Shown here piece by piece: positions 58,288 through 64,000 of a DNA stretch of 64,000 nt. The DNA lies in contig CAKMRJ010000001.1 of NCBI GenBank assembly GCA_928212115.1, positions 361,506,289-361,570,288 of the forward strand, written 5' to 3'. Each line of letters starts with the position of its first letter. The first letter of the stretch is position 1. The position numbers and the translations under genes were made by a program. This DNA is from Lactuca virosa. Lineage: Eukaryota > Streptophyta > Magnoliopsida > Asterales > Asteraceae. The notes under the pieces were generated by a model. The model made no database searches and had not been told where the DNA came from. It saw only the letters and a list, made by a program, of their open reading frames with translations.

Positions 58288-60199
58288 TGTAACATTCATA
58301 AAATTCTCAAAAATTTTAAACATTTAAAATTCACTAAAAAACCATGATTGTTTACAAAATAAGTTCAACATAAGAGAAATCCCAAAATCATGAAATAAAA
58401 CATGAGAAGGTGCACAATTACGCCTTTGCCTTCCCGCGATCCTTTGAAGTACCTGGAACATAATCCAAATTTGTAAGCCCAAGCTCAGTGAGTTCCCCCA
58501 AAATACCAATACATAGCAAATAGCACAAATATAATAACAACATGGAATGGGTCCACAGCTAACAGACTGGATTACCCCTGACCCCACAACATAAATTAGG
58601 CTTGCCCCTTAGGCCCACAGCTTATGTCTGGCTTGCTCCCCGACCCTCAGTACGAGTCTGGCATGCCCTACCTGGCCCTTAGCTCGTATCTGGATTGCTT
58701 ATGAGCCCTCAATATGAGTTTGGCATGCCCTTCCTGGCCATCAGCTCATATCTAGTATGCTTGAAGGTTTGTTGGCCACAACACGGAGCAATACAACCTC
58801 AACCCAACCCACACCATATGTTGACATATAACAGATAATATCATATTCAGATAACAGGCAGTATCATAGGTAGGTCCTATAGATCTACCAAACTAGCATA
58901 TCAAAACAAGCATGCACATCTACTCCATACTCTGCATACAATATCAGGTTATCAAAACAATGAGCCGGCCTTGGTGCCTTCGACCCGAAAGTATAGTGAG
59001 GAAGACTCACCTCACAAGTAGTGCATAACTAATAAGGTCTGACTCCGAATTGCAGCTCCCGATTGAAATGCCTACAACCACCATGTGACCAATTCCATCA
59101 AAATCCCGAAATACCCAAAATGACCTCAAAAGTCAAACTTGGTCATCCATGGTCAAAGTCAAGGTCAACGGTCAAGGTCAACAGTCCATGTTGACCTAAC
59201 TCGTCGAGTGCTCCAATAAACACGCCATGTTTCTATAGCAATCAAATGGTCGGGAAAATCCCAGCCAACACGCCGTGTTTGCGCAAGCTTAATACATTCA
59301 TCTGTTCCTACGATTCCATGGACTCCATGACTCAGATCTAAACTCAAATGCTATAAAAAAGGATAAAGTTTCCAACTTTATCCTTTGGGGCTACTCCAAG
59401 TGTTCAAAAACCCATCCAAAAAGCTTGAAGATTCAAGGGCTTAACCAGTAAGCACAAAATCGTTGAGATCTGAAACCCAACCTTTCCAGAAGTGATTCTA
59501 GCATCAAAATCAACCCAAAGGTTTGTGATTTATAGACATGCATGTCCAATGCATGTCTTGAACCAAAAATAGGTCAAAATGGGGAAATATGACCTAAACT
59601 CCATGCATGACATCAAAACTTGGCTAAAGACCAGATCCAAACCACTACAAGGTCACCTTGACCTGGAGATTCATAAAGTTGCAAACTTTAGAAGATAAAT
59701 CAATTGCAACATCCAAGAATAAGGAGAAAAATGGACAAAACTCAAGATCTAGCTACATAGAGGAATAAAAATCAGATCGTAGACACTTACAAAGGTCTAG
59801 AAGAGTGTCAAACTGAAGATGAGAGCTTTGCTTGCTAGATCCTTGCTTCCTTCTTCGAACTTTCATCTTCTTTTGCTCCAAAATACCACACTAGATCATA
59901 AATGAGAGGGAAGGATGATTACGGTTCACAAGGGCCGATATGGCGGTTTGGAGGCTGATAAAAGATCAACCCTAAGTACTTAAGGGAATTATATAGGGTG
60001 AAAAACCCTAAAATTTATGGTTTCTCATCCAGCCGCCAACACGTCGAGTTTTCCCTCACCAACACGCCATGTTGGTCTATAAAAGTACGCGACACAAAAG
60101 TCCTTCAACACGCCATGGTGAGGCTTTCACCACGCCGTGTTCCAATGGAAAAATATACTTAAAGGAATAAATCTCATACCTGGAAGTCGGGATGTTACA
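58288..60199 (-). repeat. Element G LTR, complete copy (1912 bp)
   Basis: TGTAACATTC at the left end and GATGTTACA at the right end give TGTAAC...GTTACA termini. In minus-strand order it has dyads of the AACACGCCGTGTT type (60129-60142, 60107-60121, 60061-60076), a TATA box (about 59989-59998), further dyads (59270, 59213) and repeated CTGGCATGCCC-type units (58550-58760). The superfamily is unknown because no internal region is present. Gypsy-like LTR style is inference. Confidence 0.75.
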
Positions 60200-60206
60200 A
60201 CCAACT

Positions 60207-60855
60207 TGTAGCATTCATAAAATTCTCAAAAATTTTCAACTTTTCAAATTCAGTCAAAAACCCTCATTGTTTACAAAATAAGTTCAACATCAGAGAACTC
60301 CCAAAATCATGAAATAAAACATGAGGAGGTGCACGATCACACCTTCGCCTTCCTGCGATCCATTGAAGTACATGAAACATAATCCAAAGCTGTAAGCCCA
60401 AAGCTTAGTGAGTTCCCCCAAAATACGAATACATAGCAAACAACACATATATAATAACAACATGCAATGGGTCCACATCTAACAGACTGGATTACCCCTG
60501 AGCCCACAACATAAGTTTGGCTTGCCCCTGGGCCCACAACTTATGTCTGGCTTGCTCCCCGGCCCTCAGTACGAGTCTGGCATGCCCTACCTGGCCCTCG
60601 GCTCGTATCTGGAATCTTCATGAGCCCTCAGTATAAGTTTGGCATGCCCTTCCTGGCCCTTAGCTCATATCTGGTATGCTCCAAGGATTGTTGGCTACAC
60701 ACGGAGCAATACAACCTCAACCCAACCCACACCATATGTCGACGTATAATAGATAATGTAATATTCATATAACAGTCAGTATCACAGTTAGTCCTACAGA
60801 TCTACCAAACTAGCATATCATAACCAACATGCATTTCTACTCCATACTCAGCATT
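60207..60855 (-). repeat. Element G second LTR, truncated
   Basis: It starts TGTAGCATTC and aligns with 58288 to about 58935. It stops matching after CCATACTCAGCAT near 60855. Only seven bases (ACCAACT) separate it from the complete copy. Confidence 0.75.
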
Positions 60856-60959
60856 AATAAGGGCTTAGGAAGTAGTTAGGTTTTAAACACAAATACATGC
60901 ATTGAGGTGTTGCGTAATTAGCAAGTTCAATTAGGATTGTTTCATGAGATGTTAATAGG

Positions 60960-61045
60960 CAATGTTCTATGTGATGTGTTAAAATAAGTTTTGCTTAAGG
61001 GCAAGCAAAAGACAAGTGTGAGGTATTCTGATATTTTGATATATG

Positions 61046-61085
<40 letters not shown>

Positions 61086-61091
61086 GATGTA

Positions 61092-61127
<36 letters not shown>

Positions 61128-61143
61128 CATATATATCTATATC

Positions 61144-61181
<38 letters not shown>

Positions 61182-62470
61182 CTATATATATATATATATA
61201 TCTGAGTGAAAAATATATTACATATTTCAGCAAGAAAATAATTTTTTCGAAGAAAAAGGACTAAAATGGACAAAACTGGAAGTCGGAGGGTGAAGCTTGC
61301 AAATAAAGAAAAAAATCATCAATTTCAGGACAATGACCACGACGTGGTAAAATCTGGCTCGCGCGGTGGCGTTTTGAAGAATCTCGATTAAAGAAGATTC
61401 CTTGTTGATTATGATAAGTAAAATGTTTCAACGGCGTGGCAAGCAATTGGCCACGACGTGGTGGCTAATTTATGAAAAAATTTCCTTCTATTTAAAGGAT
61501 GAATTAAAAGGCTATGGGGACGGAATTTAGGGAGAAAATACTTCAGGAAAAACCCTAGAAGACATGTCTTGGACGAAGAGGAAGAAAGAAAAAGAGTTAC
61601 TAGCAAGAAATCGACTCAAGCATTCGGTTTTCATGATGTTTAGTTTACCTTTTGATTAGTTGTTTTTCTATTGCAATCATGGACTGATACCCTTAGCTTT
61701 CATTTAGTGTAGATGAGCCTCAATTTACTATGAGTTAGTATTAGATGTATGGATTATTAATGTTGGTTTTTACTTGTGTTTTCTAGATCAATCCTTACAT
61801 GTTAATGTTTATATATCTATTACCATGCCCTCAAATTTTGTGTTATTAACTGACCATTGATTGCATGAATTGGTACTCCTAGTTGTTAATGAGCATTAAA
61901 TTGCTAGAGCTAGAGCTTGACCATGTCCTAGTATAGTTAATAAAATTAGTTGCTTAATTGTGTTAGAGTGTATTAGTTGACCATAATAATTGCTAGTTTG
62001 TCCAAATTGACCATATGAAGAAAAACCTAGATCTAGTCATTCATAGTCCAAATATTCAATAAAATCAATTAAGTGTCTTTAGTCTGCATGACCATCTATG
62101 ATTAAGTGTCATAAATTGAAGTAAGCTAATTAGTCTGACCATGACAGTTAATAATTATTAAATTGGTAACCAAAAGAAGTAATCTATAGTCGAAATTACT
62201 CATATGAAAAGAAACGGGATTCGCAACTAAACGAAAGTGTCTTAATTTTTCTGGTTAAAAAACATTTTTAGTTTCTTTCTAGTTAATAGTTAATTAAGTT
62301 TTTTTGAACTTACAAAATCAGATAAAAACCTTCTTTCATTAGTTTTTAGTTTAATAATTCGATTAAGTTTTAGCAATTTTAATTTCCAAATTGACTCCAT
62401 TCTTTTTGTTCGATCCCATACATACTTTACTACACTATTACGCGACTAGGTATACTCCCTAATTTGTATT
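60960..62470 (+). mobile_element. Element H: Athila/Tat-like LTR region
   Basis: The motif GGGCAAGCAAAAGACAAGTG at about 60999-61018 resembles the PPT-proximal sequence of plant Athila/Tat gypsy elements. An (AT)n run follows (61050-61200). Then come dyads ACCACGACGTGGT (61336-61348) and CCACGACGTGG (61451-61461), and a TATA-like CTATTTAAAG (61488-61497). The GTTCGATCCCATAC-type tail at about 62409-62422 is also familiar from Tat LTR ends. The exact LTR termini could not be fixed and no coding region is present. Confidence 0.4.
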
Positions 62471-62539
62471 TTAATTTAGCCAAATATATAATGGTTATAA
62501 ACTTAAAGCTCTAAAATGTGTACACATTTAAAACATAGC

Positions 62540-62960
62540 TGTCGATGAGTACTATAATTTTCATTTAGACTTCGTCGGATAATTTTCACCTTATTTTTCA
62601 TGATTCGGTTCGAGGGGGCGTATACTATAAATAACGTTGCGAAATTCATAACTTCTTCATACGAACTTCGTTTTCAACGTTCTCTATATCGTTGACTTCA
62701 TGTTGAAGATTACTACAACATTCATGTAGATTGTTTCGACTAACAATCAACCGATTTTGATTTCGATTTCCGTGTCGCACACAATTGTATTGTGACGCAC
62801 TCGAAATTTTGAAAAATCATAACTTCCTTATATAAAGTCAGATTTTGACGTTCTTTATATCGATGTGTTTATATTTACAAGAACTACGACTTTCATTTAG
62901 ATCAATAAGGCTAATAAGAAACCTGTCACATATTCACTTTTATGACACATACATTGTATG
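62540..62960. repeat. Fragment related to the D/F LTR U3 modules
   Basis: It contains TTCATTTAGACTTCGTCGGA, CATAACTTCTTCATACGAAC and CATAACTTCC with GTTCTTTATATCG, the same modular pattern seen four times in each LTR of F and in D. Probably a relic of a related LTR. Confidence 0.6.
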
Positions 62961-63685
62961 GCTTAGGTTATTGTATTCTAACTAATTATTGTATGGATGT
63001 AGGAATGATTGTGGGCCAATTATTTCACTTATTTTAAGAAAGTGATTAATACATATTATTGAATTGAATATAATTGGAAAATACCATCTAATTTAATTAC
63101 AAGTGTATTTTAGTCAATTAATATAGATTTAATAAAGGAAAATTGCATATTTAAGGGATCATAGATTCTATTAATTTTAAAATCCGATTTTACGAATTAT
63201 AATTCTTTTAATTCGGACATTCTGACAAAATATGTTTATGAGTATATTCAAAAATAAAAATATTCTTGAACCATAAAAAAATAAAAATATTCTTGAACCT
63301 ATTTCTTGATCATGAGTTTAAAAACTTTTTATAGAATAACAAATTCCATCAATTGAAGAATAAAAAAAATTACATTAATTCATATAGAATATGGGTAACA
63401 ATTGCTAAGAATTACATTTATTGTTAAATAATAAAACTAAAAAAACTTTCAAATCGGGAAAAAAACATAAAATCTTAAAAGACACTAATACATTCTAAAA
63501 TAATAATGTTGCTAATAATCACTTTCAATTATGTGGTCCGTTTTCAAGCATCATTTTCAAGCATCAACTTCTGTGAAAACAAATCCAATTGTAGTTTAGA
63601 ATCCAATAGCGCATTAGAAAATGAAAAATAAAAAACTAAATTCATTTGGTAAAATATGCGGACTTGTGAATTGCACCAAGAATAA
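62961..63685. other. AT-rich sequence, nothing recognised
   Basis: No ORF, RNA gene or repeat that I can support. Confidence 0.5.
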
Positions 63686-63694
63686 CCAGTGAGA

Positions 63695-64000
63695 AAATAT
63701 CCATATTCCATTCCAACAGAATTGGAATTCGTGATTCCATTCTGGTAGAATTGGAATTCGTGATTCCATTTAGATAGAATTGGAATTGTAGAAAATACAC
63801 AAATGACAGAGGAAATGTCAGGATTTAATTCACATATAATCGGAATTCGTGATTCCATTCCGACATAATTGAAATTCAAAGATTCAATTCAGGCAGAAAC
63901 ATAACTTACAACATGTATTTAATTGTTCATGATATTTAATCACATAAACACAACCACACTTATATATTCACACATAATCGGAATTCGCCACTATCTATAG
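63695..64000. repeat. Short tandem repeat of about 30 bp with GGAATTCGTGATTCCATT
   Basis: Copies lie near 63725, 63755, 63780 (partial), 63840 and 63979 (partial, cut by the window end). Each contains GGAAT-TCGTG-ATTCC, a short hairpin-capable motif, and GATAGAATT-type linkers. Confidence 0.6.

Noticed and set aside
60942..61273. Tyr/Ile-rich reading frames on the minus strand
   Set aside because: They are translations of an (AT)n microsatellite, not a protein.

Overview
This is about 64 kb of intergenic plant nuclear DNA built almost entirely from nested transposable elements. I find no host protein gene. Plant features include Ty1/copia and Ty3/gypsy (chromovirus-type) polyproteins, tRNA-iMet-type primer binding sites (TGGTATCAGAGC), a CACTA terminus with a Ptta/En-Spm (Transposase_24-like) gene, and AT-rich spacers. 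The style of the LTRs and proteins reminds me of Asteraceae such as lettuce. That is recall, not a search result.

Layout. Element A (1-5435, minus, left end outside the window) is a copia-type element with gag but no visible pol. It sits in the gag of element B (5436-23682, plus), a copia element with gag, pol, a third ORF, a polypurine tract and a 3' LTR. B's third ORF is split by gypsy element D (11781-19936, minus, TSD TCTGA). A short spacer with a tRNA-like fragment leads to a 50-bp satellite (24009-38523). The satellite is split by copia element C (24844-37332, minus, 310-bp LTRs, TSD TCATA), which has the same gag-pol-third-ORF plan as B. Next comes a decayed CACTA element whose transposase-like gene starts at 39130 and whose terminus is at 57558. 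Gypsy element E (40599-56277, minus) interrupts that gene, and gag-only gypsy element F (48535-55858, minus) sits in E's right LTR. The right end holds a pair of LTRs (G) joined with no internal region, an Athila/Tat-like LTR region (H, plus), a fragment related to the D/F LTRs, and AT-rich DNA with a 30-bp repeat.

Functional picture. All polyproteins are damaged. B's RT-RNase H frame is the best preserved. Coding capacity is split: D has pol but no gag, while A and F have gag but no pol, so these would have needed proteins in trans. B and C share a third ORF with basic, nuclear-localisation-like clusters, coiled coils, its own TATA-like box and an AACAATGGCG start context, preceded by a noncoding block conserved between the two.

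The most striking pattern is that different element families carry clusters of short CG-rich dyads. They fall into two classes, CGNCG-centred and TACGC-NNN-GCGTA, and most lie just upstream of an LTR TATA box.
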